NCBI GenBank assembly: GCA_028280305.1
Contig: JANQMC010000133.1
Location: 1 to 39,369, forward strand
Source: Pelagibius sp.
GTDB lineage: Bacteria; Pseudomonadota; Alphaproteobacteria; Kiloniellales; Kiloniellaceae
Direction: 5' to 3'
DNA: 39,369 nt
Positions 6,689 to 16,100 of the stretch are shown here, one piece after another. The stretch's first letter is position 1; each line of letters opens with the position of its first letter. A program made the translations under genes and the position numbers. The notes below the pieces were generated by a model that was not told where the DNA came from, made no database searches, and worked only from the letters and a program-made list of their open reading frames with translations.

Positions 6689-8746
6689 TCAGTCGTCCTT
6701 CTTTTTCCGCGCTTCAACGTCCTTGGAGAGACTCTGGGCATCGCGCGCCGAGCGGAAGATGTCCCCCATCCGCGCAACGTTCGGGTTCTCCACACCGATC
6801 TCTTTCATCATCTCGTCGATCAGCGGCGCCTGGGCGCGGTAGCGCAGGGCGCTTTCGATCACCTCGTCGGTCGGCGTCCGGCTGCCGCCGCCCCCGCCGC
6901 CGGCAAGACCGTCGACATGCAGGATCTTGATGCCCTCGATCTTTTCCATCGGCCGCACGCTCTCGCGGACGATGCCCTCCAGGCGGTCGATCATCTTGGC
7001 GCGCAGCATAGTGGCGCGGGCATCCTCGCTGAGGATGTTTTCCGCCTCGTTGCGCAAGCGCTGGGCCTCGGCGGCCACCGCGGCACTGACCTTCTCGGCC
7101 TCGGCGGCGATCTTCGCGGTATCGGCATCCTTGTTCGCCAGCAGCCGGTCGACCGCCGCGATGCGCTCGGCAACCTCGGTCTCGCGGGTGGTGACGACCC
7201 TCTCTTCCGCCTCCACCGCCTTGGCGCGGGCCGCCTCGGTGGCCACCCGGATCTCGGCTTCATCGGACTGCTTCTGGAGCACCGCGATCTGGCGCTCAAT
7301 TTCGGCCAGTTCCAGGGCCTGGGCGCGCTCGACTTCGAGACGCTTCAGGTCCCGATCCTGCAGGATGCGCGCCTCTTCAAGGCCGCGGTTGGAGGCAATG
7401 CGCGCCCGCTCGATCTCTTCCTGTGCGGAAATCTCGCTCTCGTCGATGGACTGGCGCTGGGCGATCTGTTGAGAGCGCAGCAGGCGGTCACGTTCGATGC
7501 GCACCTTGTCCAGCATCTGCTCCTGAGCGATGCGTGCGGATTCCACTGCCTTGTGGGCGGCGATCTTGGCCGTCTCGATCTCCTGCCCGCGGGTGATGTC
7601 GCGGCTCTCCGTTTCCTCCTCGGCGATGATGCGCGCCTCGCGCAATTGGCGCTCCGAGACAATCTTGGCACGCTCGACGTCCTCCCCGGCGGCGATCTCC
7701 GCCGTCTCGACATCATGGCGCTGCTTGATCTGCTGTTGGCGGATCAGGCGCTCCCGCTCGATGCGGGCCTTCTCCAGCGACTGCTCCTGGGCGATGCGGG
7801 CCTGTTCCACCTCTTCCTGTGCCTTTAGCTCGGTCTCCTCAAGACTGCGGCGCCGGGCGATATCGTACTCGCGGGTTTCCTGCTCGCTGGCGATGCGGGC
7901 TTTCTCCGCCTCGGCATCGCGCATGACGCGGGTGCGCAGGACCTCGGTGCGCTGTTCGGCGCGCAGCGCCTCCAGTTCCCGCTCCTGGCTCAGGCGCGAA
8001 CTCTCGCTTTCCTGCTCCAGTTTCAGGGTCTCCTTTTCGGCTTCCAGGTTGCGGCTGCGGATCGCCACCATGGCGGACTGCTCGATGTCGTTCCGCAACT
8101 CACGGCGTCCTTCGATGGTCTTGATGAGCTGAGTCAAGCCCTCGGCATCGAAGCGATTGGAGGGATTGAAGAACTCCAGATTCGTCTGATCGAGATCGGT
8201 GATTGCCAGGGATTCAAGCTCCAGGCCGTTGCGGGCCAGGGCGTCGGCCGCCCGTGCCTCGACCATGGCGACGTAGTCGCCGCGCTTCTCATGCATCTCG
8301 TCGAGGGTGAGCTCGGCCGCGACCGAGCGCAGAGCGCCGACAAACTTACCGCTCAGCAGATCGGCAAGCTGGTCCGGCTCCAGCGTGCGCTGGCCCAGGG
8401 TCGAAGCGGCGGCAGCCACCGCCGCCTTCTCTTGGATCACGCGCACGAAGAACTCCGCCTCGATATCGACACGCATACGGTCGCGGGTGATCACCGCCGC
8501 TTCGCGGGACCGGGCGACCGGAATGCGCACGACATTCAAGTTAACCGGCGTCACCTCGTGCACGATGGGCAAGACCAGCGCCCCGCCGTTGATGACCACG
8601 GTTTCGCCGCCGAAACCGGTACGCACGAAGGCGACCTCCTTGGTCGAGCGATGATAGAGCCAGTTCAACAGATAGACCCCGACGACGATCACAATGATCG
8701 CGACTATGAGCCAGAGAATGATTGATCCGATCAGGCCGCTAGTCAT
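6689..8746 (-). CDS. flotillin-like SPFH/band 7 membrane protein with hendecad coiled coil
   Basis: A 685-residue flotillin-family protein. Residues 5-28 form one transmembrane segment, residues about 30-190 an SPFH/band 7 domain ('VVINGGALVLPIVHEVTPVNL', 'AVITRDRMRVDIEAEFFVRV'), and residues about 200-560 a very long charged helix. In that helix an 11-residue period is obvious: units such as ETAKIAAHKAV, ESARIAQEQML, DKVRIERDRLL and ERARIASNRGL follow each other without interruption, predicting a right-handed hendecad coiled coil. The C-terminal part has the flotillin Ala/Glu-rich region, then a GGGGGG linker. The family scaffolds membrane microdomains by oligomerising. A strong ribosome site (GGAGGGTGAGG) overlaps the stop of the TIM-barrel gene 4 bases upstream. 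Placement inside a transport/catabolic operon is unusual; it may organise the importer or enzymes at the membrane (inference). Confidence 0.88.
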   Translation of the reverse strand: MTSGLIGSIILWLIVAIIVIVVGVYLLNWLYHRSTKEVAFVRTGFGGETVVINGGALVLPIVHEVTPVNLNVVRIPVARSREAAVITRDRMRVDIEAEFFVRVIQEKAAVAAAASTLGQRTLEPDQLADLLSGKFVGALRSVAAELTLDEMHEKRGDYVAMVEARAADALARNGLELESLAITDLDQTNLEFFNPSNRFDAEGLTQLIKTIEGRRELRNDIEQSAMVAIRSRNLEAEKETLKLEQESESSRLSQERELEALRAEQRTEVLRTRVMRDAEAEKARIASEQETREYDIARRRSLEETELKAQEEVEQARIAQEQSLEKARIERERLIRQQQIKQRHDVETAEIAAGEDVERAKIVSERQLREARIIAEEETESRDITRGQEIETAKIAAHKAVESARIAQEQMLDKVRIERDRLLRSQQIAQRQSIDESEISAQEEIERARIASNRGLEEARILQDRDLKRLEVERAQALELAEIERQIAVLQKQSDEAEIRVATEAARAKAVEAEERVVTTRETEVAERIAAVDRLLANKDADTAKIAAEAEKVSAAVAAEAQRLRNEAENILSEDARATMLRAKMIDRLEGIVRESVRPMEKIEGIKILHVDGLAGGGGGGSRTPTDEVIESALRYRAQAPLIDEMMKEIGVENPNVARMGDIFRSARDAQSLSKDVEARKKKDD

Positions 8747-8750
8747 GACC

Positions 8751-9596
8751 TCACCCTCCCTTTGAACCTAGTGTCAGTGCCTTGAAGGCTTTTGTCTGTT
8801 CAGTTAGTGCCTGTTCCGTCGGCAAGCGCTCCATCGAGGACGCGCCGTAGAAGCCGTGGCAGTGTTTGCTGTTGTCGAGGACGTACTGTGCATCCGCCGG
8901 CATGGCGACGGGACCGCCGTGCACCAGAATGATAGCCTCCGAATTGACCTTAAGCGCCGCCTGCGCCCAGGCGTCCACCAGCGCCGGACAGTCGTTCAGG
9001 GAAAGCGCCGTCTCGGCCCCGATGGACCCGCCGGTTGTGAGGCCAAGGTGACAGACAATAATGTCCGCTCCCGCCTCCGCCATCGCCGTCGCGTCGTCTT
9101 CACTGAAGACGTAGGGCGTCGTCAGCATGTCCTTCTGATGGGCCATCCGGATCACGTCCACTTCCTGGCTGTAGGACATGCCCGTTTCCTCCAGGTTCGC
9201 CCGAAAGGTTCCGTCGATCAGGCCGACGGTCGGGAAGTTCTGCACCCCGGAGAAGCCGATCGCCTTCACTTGATCCAGGTAGTGATCGAAAATGCAGAAG
9301 GGATCGGTGCCGTTTACCCCGGCCAGCACTGGCGTCTTGGCCGTCACCGGCAGAACCTCGTGAGCCATCTCCATGACCACGTCGTTGGCATTGCCGTAAG
9401 CCATAAGGCCGGAAAGCGAGCCGCGCCCGGCCATGCGGTAGCGCCCGGAGTTATAGATGACGATAAGGTCGATGCCACCGGCCTCCTCGCACTTCGCGGA
9501 AAGGCCGGTGCCGGCGCCGCCGCCGACGATCGGTTCACCGCGCCGCTTCATATCCTGGAAGCGTTCCAGTAAGTCTCTTCTCTCAAAACGCGGCAT
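8751..9596 (-). CDS. phosphoenolpyruvate hydrolase family TIM-barrel protein (Tm-1 C-terminal-domain homologue)
   Basis: A 281-residue single-domain protein of the PEP-hydrolase-like/TIM-barrel signal-transduction family (Pfam PF09370). The whole barrel is visible: phosphate-type loop [11 protein letters not shown] (25-35), [17 protein letters not shown], the TDPF segment, [38 protein letters not shown] and [12 protein letters not shown]. In plants this family forms the C-terminal half of the Tm-1 protein. Here the start overlaps by 14 bases the end of the gene carrying the Tm-1 N-terminal (UPF0261) domain, so the two probably form a complex. The reaction is not established; the PEP-hydrolase name is historical. 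Two more members of the family occur in this window (16452-17135 and 18064-19860). Confidence 0.88.
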   Translation of the reverse strand: MPRFERRDLLERFQDMKRRGEPIVGGGAGTGLSAKCEEAGGIDLIVIYNSGRYRMAGRGSLSGLMAYGNANDVVMEMAHEVLPVTAKTPVLAGVNGTDPFCIFDHYLDQVKAIGFSGVQNFPTVGLIDGTFRANLEETGMSYSQEVDVIRMAHQKDMLTTPYVFSEDDATAMAEAGADIIVCHLGLTTGGSIGAETALSLNDCPALVDAWAQAALKVNSEAIILVHGGPVAMPADAQYVLDNSKHCHGFYGASSMERLPTEQALTEQTKAFKALTLGSKGG

Positions 9597-11877
9597 GTCT
9601 GCTCGTCCTCTTGGTAGGGTTTATCTCTTCCAGTGCAGCGACCGCCGCATCGGCAAAGGCGGGATCGTTGATGTTGTGGGCGACGCGGATCAGGCGGCGC
9701 GACGCCGTTTCCTGAAAACGCCCGGCCAGGGCATCGAAAAGGGCAAGGTCGGCCTCCGGGTCGTGAAACGGCTGGCCCGGCGCATCGAGGGCGGAAACGC
9801 CGCCCTCGGGAATCAGGAAACGGACCGGCCCGCTCATCTGGTTCAGGCGCCCGGCAATCCATTCGCCCATCCGCGCATTCTCATCGGCGGTGGTGCGCAT
9901 CAGCGTGACCTGGGGGTTGTGCTCGACAAAAAGCCGGTCGCGGTAGCGCGCCGGCACCGTATCGGGCGCACCGAAGTTCACCATGTCCAGCGCCCCGAGC
10001 GAACCGACATAGGGAATGCCCGTGCGGATGAAAGCGCCGAAGCGATCTTCATCCGCGGCAAAGACGCCGCCCATCATCATGTCGCAGATCTCTGTGGTGG
10101 TCAGATCGACCGCGGCCGACAGCAGGCCGCTGTCGGCCAGCTTCTCCATCGAACGGCCACCGGTGCCGGTCGCATGAAAGACCAGGCAGTCGTAACGGTC
10201 TTCAAGCTGCGCCGTGATCTGCTGCACCGCCGTGGTGGTGACGCCGAACATGGTCAGGCCCAAGCCCGGCTTTTGTCCCTCACCGCCGCCGTTATCCGTC
10301 TTCTCCGGCACGTCCCGCACCATGCCTGCAAGCGCCCTGGCGCCGTTGGCCAGCACGCGGCGGGAGATCTGGTTCAGGCCCTGCACGTCGGTAACGGAGT
10401 ACATCATCATGATGTCCGTGGGTCCGACGTATTGACCGACATCACCGGAGGCGACGGTGGAGATCATCACCTTGGGAACGCCGACGGGCAGGCTGCGCAT
10501 GGCCGGCGTCGCCAGCGCCGTGCCGCCGGAACCGCCGGCGGATATGATGCCGCCGATGCCGCGTTGGCGCTGAATCCAATTCTGAAAGGCAAGCGCCATG
10601 GCGCCCACAGAAGCGCCCCGGTCTCCGGTGAAGACCGCGCTGCTGCCCGAAGGATGATAGGCAGCGACCAGATGCGGCGGGACATCCGCCGAGGAAGGCT
10701 TGCCGGAGGTCGAGAGATCGACGGTACGCACCGCCTGCAGGCCGCTCTCCAGCAGGCAGTTACGGATGTAGTTCAGCTCGGCGCCCTTGGTATCGAAAGT
10801 CCCGGTGACGTAAATCTCCTGCCCCAGCAGGGCGCCGAGGGGCGTCGGCGGCTCCTTGAACAGGGGTTCGGGCTTGCTGTCGAAGGGCCGCGACGGCCGT
10901 TGCGCAGCGGGCGGTCGCGGCGCGGACTCCTGCGGTCCCTTACCCTCCCGCCAGGCGGCGCTCGACCAGCGGGTCGGCGGCACATAGACGAGGTTCGAGG
11001 GCGGCCCAGACTCAGGTTGAGGGGCGCTGGTGACTTCGGTCGCCTCTGCAGTCACCCTTTCGAATGCCGTTTCCGGTTCCGCGGAGGGCGACGTCTCTTC
11101 GACCAACGTGTCCAGTTCGGCGTCTTCGTGAGAGTGACGCCCGACTCCCAGCAAGCGTTCCTGCAATGTCCGGTCGCCCGCCAGTTGCTGGGCTGGCATG
11201 ACCCGGCTGATGCGCCCGTTGACCATGATCGCCACGTCTTCGGAGATCGCGGTGGCGACGGCGATGTTTTGCTCGATCAGCAGGATCGCTACGTCTTCCT
11301 CTTCCGCCAGTCGGGCAAGGAGCTGCTCGACCTGCTCCACGACCACCGGTGCCAGGCCCTCGGTCGGTTCGTCGAGTACCAGCAGCCGCGGGTCCTGCAG
11401 CAGCGCCCGGGAAATCGCCAGCATCTGCTGTTCGCCGCCGGAAAGTTGGGCGGCACCGTTGCGGCGCCGCTCGGCGAGGCGCGGAAAGCTCTCGTAGATG
11501 CGCTCGATGGACCAGTTGCCGCCGCTCTCCGACAAACGAAGATGTTCATCGACGGTCAGGGAGCGCCAAAGCCGCCGGCCCTGGGGCGTGTAGCCGATAC
11601 CCTTTGCGGCAATGCTGTGGGCTGCGAGACCAGCAATCTCCTTGCCCTCGAAGCGGATCGAACCGCGCTGCGGCTTCAACAGACCCATGATGGTGTTGCA
11701 GAGCGTCGTCTTGCCCATGCCATTGCGGCCAACGACGGCATGAACGCCACTCTCAAGCGTGAGATTCACGCCCTGCAAGGCGTGGGACTGACCGTAATAA
11801 ACGTGCAGGTCGCGGACCTGCAGCACGGCCCGGCTCCCGGATTGGCTATCGGCGGCGCGGCGATTGCGATCAGCCAT
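9583..11877 (-). CDS. LivF-type ABC ATPase fused to Tm-1-like (UPF0261) domain
   Basis: A 764-residue fusion counted from the ATG at 11877. Residues about 15-250 are a branched-chain-type ABC ATPase: Walker [10 protein letters not shown] (50-58), Q-loop [10 protein letters not shown], signature LSGGEQQ (145-151), Walker B LLVLDEP (165-171) and IEQN. A disordered Ser/Pro/Glu linker spans about 250-350. Residues 354-764 are a complete Tm-1-like/UPF0261 domain starting [14 protein letters not shown], with the glycine-rich [15 protein letters not shown] loop and [16 protein letters not shown]; this family binds ATP. An upstream in-frame ATG at 11994 would lie deep inside the preceding gene. The ATG at 11877 gives a normal 8-base overlap with livG, so it is preferred. 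The ABC part should energise the Liv permeases; the Tm-1 part probably works with the TIM-barrel protein encoded next. Confidence 0.88.
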   Translation of the reverse strand: MADRNRRAADSQSGSRAVLQVRDLHVYYGQSHALQGVNLTLESGVHAVVGRNGMGKTTLCNTIMGLLKPQRGSIRFEGKEIAGLAAHSIAAKGIGYTPQGRRLWRSLTVDEHLRLSESGGNWSIERIYESFPRLAERRRNGAAQLSGGEQQMLAISRALLQDPRLLVLDEPTEGLAPVVVEQVEQLLARLAEEEDVAILLIEQNIAVATAISEDVAIMVNGRISRVMPAQQLAGDRTLQERLLGVGRHSHEDAELDTLVEETSPSAEPETAFERVTAEATEVTSAPQPESGPPSNLVYVPPTRWSSAAWREGKGPQESAPRPPAAQRPSRPFDSKPEPLFKEPPTPLGALLGQEIYVTGTFDTKGAELNYIRNCLLESGLQAVRTVDLSTSGKPSSADVPPHLVAAYHPSGSSAVFTGDRGASVGAMALAFQNWIQRQRGIGGIISAGGSGGTALATPAMRSLPVGVPKVMISTVASGDVGQYVGPTDIMMMYSVTDVQGLNQISRRVLANGARALAGMVRDVPEKTDNGGGEGQKPGLGLTMFGVTTTAVQQITAQLEDRYDCLVFHATGTGGRSMEKLADSGLLSAAVDLTTTEICDMMMGGVFAADEDRFGAFIRTGIPYVGSLGALDMVNFGAPDTVPARYRDRLFVEHNPQVTLMRTTADENARMGEWIAGRLNQMSGPVRFLIPEGGVSALDAPGQPFHDPEADLALFDALAGRFQETASRRLIRVAHNINDPAFADAAVAALEEINPTKRTSRHAAF

Positions 11878-12697
11878 GGCCCGCCCCCTGCTCTTGCCCC
11901 TGGCCCTGTATTTGGCCCTGACCCAGATACAGCTCTTGTACCTCAGGGTCGTTTTCGATTTCCTCGGGCGTGCCTTCTTTGAAGATGCGCCCATTGTGCA
12001 TCATGGTGACGCTCTCGGCGGCCTGCAGCGCCACATCCATGTCATGTTCGATGATGATGAAGCCGATGTGATCCGGCAGTGACTGCAGAATCTCCACCAG
12101 CTCGGTCCGCTCCGTCGGCGAAAGGCCGGCTGCCGGTTCGTCGAAAAGAATCAGACGGGGCGCCCCGGCCAGAGCCAACGCAATCTCCAACTGACGCTGC
12201 TGTCCGTGACTGAGGGTGGCCACCATCATCTCCCGGGCATCGTCCAGATGGACCGCCGACAACAGGGTTTCGGCAGAGTTCATCGCAGAGTCGTCACGAC
12301 CAGGACGCGTGAGGGAGAAGCGTCGGCGGTTCACGCCGCGGCAAGCCAGATAGATGTTGTCGATCACGCTGAGCCCATCGAACAGCAGCGAGATCTGATA
12401 GGTCCGCCGCAGGCCGCGGCGGATACGTTCGTGCACCGGCAGGTCGGTCACGTCCTCGCCGAACAAGCGCACGCGCCCGGTGGTCGGCGGATAGTCGCCG
12501 GTGATGGCATTGAACAGGGTGGTCTTGCCGGCCCCGTTCGAGCCCAGAACCGCCCGCCTCTCCCCCGCCCTTACGGTGAGATTGATATCCGCCAGGGCCA
12601 CCAGCGCGCCAAAGTGGCGGCTGACGGCTTCAAGTTCCAGCGCGAAACGGCCGGTCCCTTGAAGGCGGGAGAGAGCGTCGGTTCTGGACGTCGACAT
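11870..12697 (-). CDS. LivG-type branched-chain ABC transporter ATP-binding protein
   Basis: A 275-residue ABC ATPase of the LivG subgroup. Walker A is GSNGAGKTT (residues 52-60), the LivG-type signature is LSHGQQRQ, and Walker B is [11 protein letters not shown] followed by the switch His in IIEHDMD. The insert near [18 protein letters not shown] is typical for LivG proteins. The C-terminus ends in a Gln/Gly run ([13 protein letters not shown]) that is longer than usual and low in complexity. It forms the ATPase pair with the LivF-Tm-1 fusion, whose start it overlaps by 8 bases, and should power the permeases encoded at 14016-16100. It follows the binding-protein gene by 26 bases. Confidence 0.93.
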   Translation of the reverse strand: MSTSRTDALSRLQGTGRFALELEAVSRHFGALVALADINLTVRAGERRAVLGSNGAGKTTLFNAITGDYPPTTGRVRLFGEDVTDLPVHERIRRGLRRTYQISLLFDGLSVIDNIYLACRGVNRRRFSLTRPGRDDSAMNSAETLLSAVHLDDAREMMVATLSHGQQRQLEIALALAGAPRLILFDEPAAGLSPTERTELVEILQSLPDHIGFIIIEHDMDVALQAAESVTMMHNGRIFKEGTPEEIENDPEVQELYLGQGQIQGQGQEQGAGHG

Positions 12698-12723
12698 CAG
12701 GTTACCGTCATACTTGCAACGAC

Positions 12724-13971
12724 CTACTCGCAGACCGGGTTCTCGCGGCTGACAACGCCGTACTTCAAGAACTCGTCGTAGGAGAGACCCAAGGTCTGGC
12801 TGACCTGCGGAATGACCTTAATGGTCTTGTTCAGCAGATTGCCGTCCGGCCCTTCGGTCACTTCCGTGAGGAAGATGTCGGCCACCGCATTGCGCCGCTC
12901 GTCGAGTTTGACAACGCCCGTGGGGGTTTCGAACTCCAGGGAAGCGAGTGCCGCGCGGTAGGCTTTACCGCCGTCGGAGAGATCGCCGTTCACCGCATCC
13001 AGGGCCAAGAGAGCGGCCTTGGTGTTGATGTAGTAGGCATGGGCGAAGAGCGAGGGAGAGGGGAAGCCGTCCGGGAACTGTGCCTTGTAAGCAGCCACGA
13101 AGTCGGCCCAGCGAGAATCCTCCCAGGTGTCGGAGATCGGTCCGGCCGAGGGCGTGCCGATGATGAAGTCGCGGGTCCGGCCTTTGGAGCCGAGCACCGT
13201 CTGGTCCACCGTGATGGAGCCGCCGATCAGCGGCAGATCGCCGCCGGCCTGCTCGTACTGGGTGAGGAAATTCACCGCGTCGGCACCGCCCAGCGCGACG
13301 TAGATCGCATCGACATCATCGGGCAGAGCGGCGATCACCGAGGAATAGTCCTTGTTGCCGATCGGCACCCAGAAGCGGGCATCCGCCGACGCCTTGCCGC
13401 CGAGGCGGCAGAACGGCTCCAGGAAACCGAAGACCTGGGTGTAGGGGAAGGAGTAGTCCTCCGCCAGCACCGCAAGGCTGCGATAACCCTTTTCCTTGTA
13501 GACATATTCGCCGAGCCCGGCCATCCACTGCGCCCCTTCGGTGCCGAAGCGGAAGAAGTTGTCGGCCGGATCGCGCAGCGTCGTGTCTTGAGCGGCGGAA
13601 CTGCCGTTGAGGAAGGTCACGTTGGGCTGGGTCTTGGCGTAGTCTTTCACCGCCAGGCCTTCCGAGCCGGAAAGCGGGCCAACCATGATCTGGACGCCGT
13701 CCTGTTCGACCAGCTTACGGGTCGCACGGATCGCACTGTCTGGCGACGCGTCGGACGAACCGGTAATCAGCTCGATCTTCTTGCCGCCGGCGGTGTAGTT
13801 GAATTCCTCGAGCGCCAGTGTGACGCCGCGCATACTGTCTTCGCCGAGCACCGTAAAGGCGCCTTCCAGCGTCGCCAAAGCGCCCATCTTCACCGTCTCC
13901 TGCGCAGCGACCGGGCTTGCCAAAGCCAAGACCGTCGCCGCCACCAGCGTCGATTTACCTAGTCTGAACAT
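12724..13971 (-). CDS. LivK/amide-type ABC transporter periplasmic substrate-binding protein
   Basis: A 415-residue periplasmic binding protein of the type-1 fold used by branched-chain amino acid/amide transporters. The signal peptide is clear (MFRLGKSTLVAATVLALASPVAA, likely cleavage near residue 23). The mature start VKMGALATLEGAFTVLGED and the DASPDSAIRATRKLVEQDGVQ region (helix leading to the 'vGp.sg' loop MVGPLSGSEGLAV) are hallmark features. Related proteins bind aromatic acids, amides, urea or amino acids, so the ligand cannot be read off. A GGGAGG ribosome site lies 7 bases before the ATG. It sits between livM and livG, a usual place for this component, and defines the operon as an uptake system. 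Confidence 0.9.
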   Translation of the reverse strand: MFRLGKSTLVAATVLALASPVAAQETVKMGALATLEGAFTVLGEDSMRGVTLALEEFNYTAGGKKIELITGSSDASPDSAIRATRKLVEQDGVQIMVGPLSGSEGLAVKDYAKTQPNVTFLNGSSAAQDTTLRDPADNFFRFGTEGAQWMAGLGEYVYKEKGYRSLAVLAEDYSFPYTQVFGFLEPFCRLGGKASADARFWVPIGNKDYSSVIAALPDDVDAIYVALGGADAVNFLTQYEQAGGDLPLIGGSITVDQTVLGSKGRTRDFIIGTPSAGPISDTWEDSRWADFVAAYKAQFPDGFPSPSLFAHAYYINTKAALLALDAVNGDLSDGGKAYRAALASLEFETPTGVVKLDERRNAVADIFLTEVTEGPDGNLLNKTIKVIPQVSQTLGLSYDEFLKYGVVSRENPVCE

Positions 13972-14015
13972 CCTTGCCTCCCATTCCTTGGTTTCTTTGT
14001 GGGTTTCTTACGTCT

Positions 14016-15086
14016 TCAGGTTTGCTCGAGCGATCCGGCAGGCTGCCGTTCGCCCCCTCGTTCGCGCCTGGCCTCCTGCCGCGCAGATCCTCCTAGTCGA
14101 AGTCTTTCCCGCAAGCGGCCCCATATCCCCAGCAATCCGTCTGGGGAGAACAGAACGACCAGCAAAAAGGCCAGGCCGATCACGGTGTTGAAACGCTCCC
14201 GATCGATCAGATCGATGGCGAAATTCTCCAACAGTACAAAGGCGATCGCCCCGATGAAGGGACCAATGGGGTGGCGCATGCCACCAACGACGGCGATCAC
14301 CAGAATATCGATGGCGACATCGATGCCGACCGAGCCCGGCGAGATCCGCCCGTTGAACCAGACCGTCAGAACGCCGGCGGTCCCGGCGATCAGGCCGGCG
14401 AAGAAATAGGCGGCGATTCGGTGCAGCGTGACGTCGTAACCCAGGGCGCGCATGCGCCGGGGATTGTCGCGGATCGCCTGCAAACTGAGGCCGAAGGTGG
14501 AACGCGAGGCGTAGAGTACGGCCAGGAAGAAGCCGCCGGAAACCGCCAGGGTCAGGTAGTAGAAGGGGACGGGATCGCGCCAGTAAAGACCGAAAACTGT
14601 CGGCGGCTCGACACCGGCGAAACCGGTGAAGCCGTTGAAGATCACATAGTTCTGCCGCACGAAGTAAAAGAAGGCCACCGCAATGGCCAGGGTGATCATG
14701 ATGGTGTAGATGCCTTCGGTGCGCACCGAAATGGCGCCGATAAAGACGCTGAAAAGCGCAGCGGCCAGAATGGCAACCGGCACCGTCAGCCACCAGGGCC
14801 AGCCCAGGCCCATGACCCCGACGCTGTTGTCCCCCAGGATCGCCACCAGATAACCGGCGAAGCCGGCCACCGTCAGCTGAGCCAGACTGACCATGCCGCC
14901 GTAGCCCGCCAGCATCGTCAGCGACAGCGCGATGGTCCCGAGAAGGAGCGAATAGGCGCCGATCTGGAAAATGAAAAAGTCGCTGGCGAAGGCCGGATAG
15001 GCGAGCAGGAAAACCAGGGCGACAAGCGGCCCCGGACGAAGCTCGGCCAGCAGGCTGTTTCCCGAAAAGAGCTGTCTTGTGTCCAT
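14016..15086 (-). CDS. LivM-type branched-chain ABC transporter permease
   Basis: A 356-residue hydrophobic inner-membrane permease with about ten predicted transmembrane segments and family motifs 'LLLGTIALSLTMLAGYGGMVSLAQ', the GYLVAI region, and the cytoplasmic loop 'AIRDNPRRMRALGYDV' (the EAA-like coupling helix of LivM) followed by FFAGLIAGTAGVL. The hydrophilic C-terminal tail (RLRLGGSARQEARRERGGE) is slightly long. It starts 3 bases after the livH stop. The longer reading frame 14008-15612 on the same strand is an out-of-frame shadow with no hydrophobic pattern. It pairs with LivH to form the channel. Confidence 0.93.
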   Translation of the reverse strand: MDTRQLFSGNSLLAELRPGPLVALVFLLAYPAFASDFFIFQIGAYSLLLGTIALSLTMLAGYGGMVSLAQLTVAGFAGYLVAILGDNSVGVMGLGWPWWLTVPVAILAAALFSVFIGAISVRTEGIYTIMITLAIAVAFFYFVRQNYVIFNGFTGFAGVEPPTVFGLYWRDPVPFYYLTLAVSGGFFLAVLYASRSTFGLSLQAIRDNPRRMRALGYDVTLHRIAAYFFAGLIAGTAGVLTVWFNGRISPGSVGIDVAIDILVIAVVGGMRHPIGPFIGAIAFVLLENFAIDLIDRERFNTVIGLAFLLVVLFSPDGLLGIWGRLRERLRLGGSARQEARRERGGERQPAGSLEQT

Positions 15087-15089
15087 CGC

Positions 15090-16100
15090 CTAGCTCTGCC
15101 CCATCAAGCCTTGCGGCCGCACCGCAAGGACGACGACCATGATGAGAAAGGTGAGGACCACGCCGTAGGTGGGGAAATAGGCGAGGCCGAACTGCTCGGC
15201 CAGGCCGATCAGCAGGGCGCCGATGGCGGCTCCGGTGACCGAGCCCAGCCCGCCGACGATCACCACGATCAGAGACGCCAGCAGATAACGGATATCCTCG
15301 CCGGGCGCGATGGAAAGCGCGGTGCCGCCGATCACCCCGGCGAAGCCGGCCAGTCCGGCGCCAATGGCGAAGACCAGCGCAAAGAGCAGTTGCACGTTGA
15401 CGCCGCTGGCGGCGAGCATCTGACGGTCGTTCACCCCGGCGCGGATCATCATGCCGATCTTGGTGCGGTTGAGAAACAGCCAGAGCCCGATCCCGACCGC
15501 CACCGCAACGCCCAGCACGGCCAGGCGGTAGATCGGATACTTGATGAAGACCGGGTCGCCGGAGGCCCGGATAACCGAGACGACGGGCAGCGTTGTCGCC
15601 CCGAACAGCCATTCGGGCGGCGAAAACTGATAGGTCGTCCCGGTCCAGACCGCCAGCATCAGGTCGGCGGCGATGATGGAAATCGCAATGGTCACCAGGG
15701 TCTGGCGCAGATCGTCACCCTCCATGCGCCGGAAGATCAGCACCTGCATGAGAACGCCGCTGGCGGCGATCGCCAAAAAGGCGACGGCGAGGCCCAGGAA
15801 CCAACTGCCGCTGGCTTCGGCGACCTCGTACCCGATGTAGGCGCCGAGGAGATAGAGCGAGCCATGCGCCAGGTTGACGTTGCGCATGAGGCCGAAGACC
15901 AGTGTGAAGCCGCTGGCGACCAGGAAGTAGAGGCCGCCGAGGGTGATGCCGTTCAACAGCGTGTTGACGAAGGTTTTCTTGCGGCCGATGGCCGAAACCA
16001 GCCATTCCGGCCAGACAGCGAAGATCATCCAGAGCAGGATCGCAGCCGCGAGCAGGATCGTGATGGCCCAGAAGGTATGGCGTTCGAGAAACTGCCTCAT
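15090..16100 (-). CDS. LivH-type branched-chain ABC transporter permease
   Basis: A 336-residue polytopic permease and the first gene of the long minus-strand operon. It contains 'LLNGITLGGLYFLVASGFTLVFGLM' with the adjacent NLAHGSLYLLGAYIG, which is the LivH hallmark, and the coupling loop 'IGMMIRAGVNDRQMLAASGVN' near residue 230, followed by AIGAGLAGFAGVIGG. It begins with a charged MRQFLERH segment and an extra N-terminal transmembrane helix before the first conserved one, a common variant. The ATG at 16100 is preceded by a weak GGCGGG ribosome site. The region upstream (16101-16451) is shared with the divergent TIM-barrel gene and should hold the operon promoter. Confidence 0.92.
   Translation of the reverse strand: MRQFLERHTFWAITILLAAAILLWMIFAVWPEWLVSAIGRKKTFVNTLLNGITLGGLYFLVASGFTLVFGLMRNVNLAHGSLYLLGAYIGYEVAEASGSWFLGLAVAFLAIAASGVLMQVLIFRRMEGDDLRQTLVTIAISIIAADLMLAVWTGTTYQFSPPEWLFGATTLPVVSVIRASGDPVFIKYPIYRLAVLGVAVAVGIGLWLFLNRTKIGMMIRAGVNDRQMLAASGVNVQLLFALVFAIGAGLAGFAGVIGGTALSIAPGEDIRYLLASLIVVIVGGLGSVTGAAIGALLIGLAEQFGLAYFPTYGVVLTFLIMVVVLAVRPQGLMGQS

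Noticed and set aside
9457..11982. 841-codon plus-strand open frame opposite the ABC-Tm-1 fusion
   Set aside because: The minus-strand gene has all ABC and Tm-1 motifs; the plus frame is Arg/His/Gly-rich without any family pattern, as expected of a GC-rich shadow.
14008..15612. 534-codon minus-strand open frame across livM and livH
   Set aside because: It is out of frame with two permeases that show conserved LivM/LivH motifs; its translation is Arg/Gly/His-rich and not hydrophobic.
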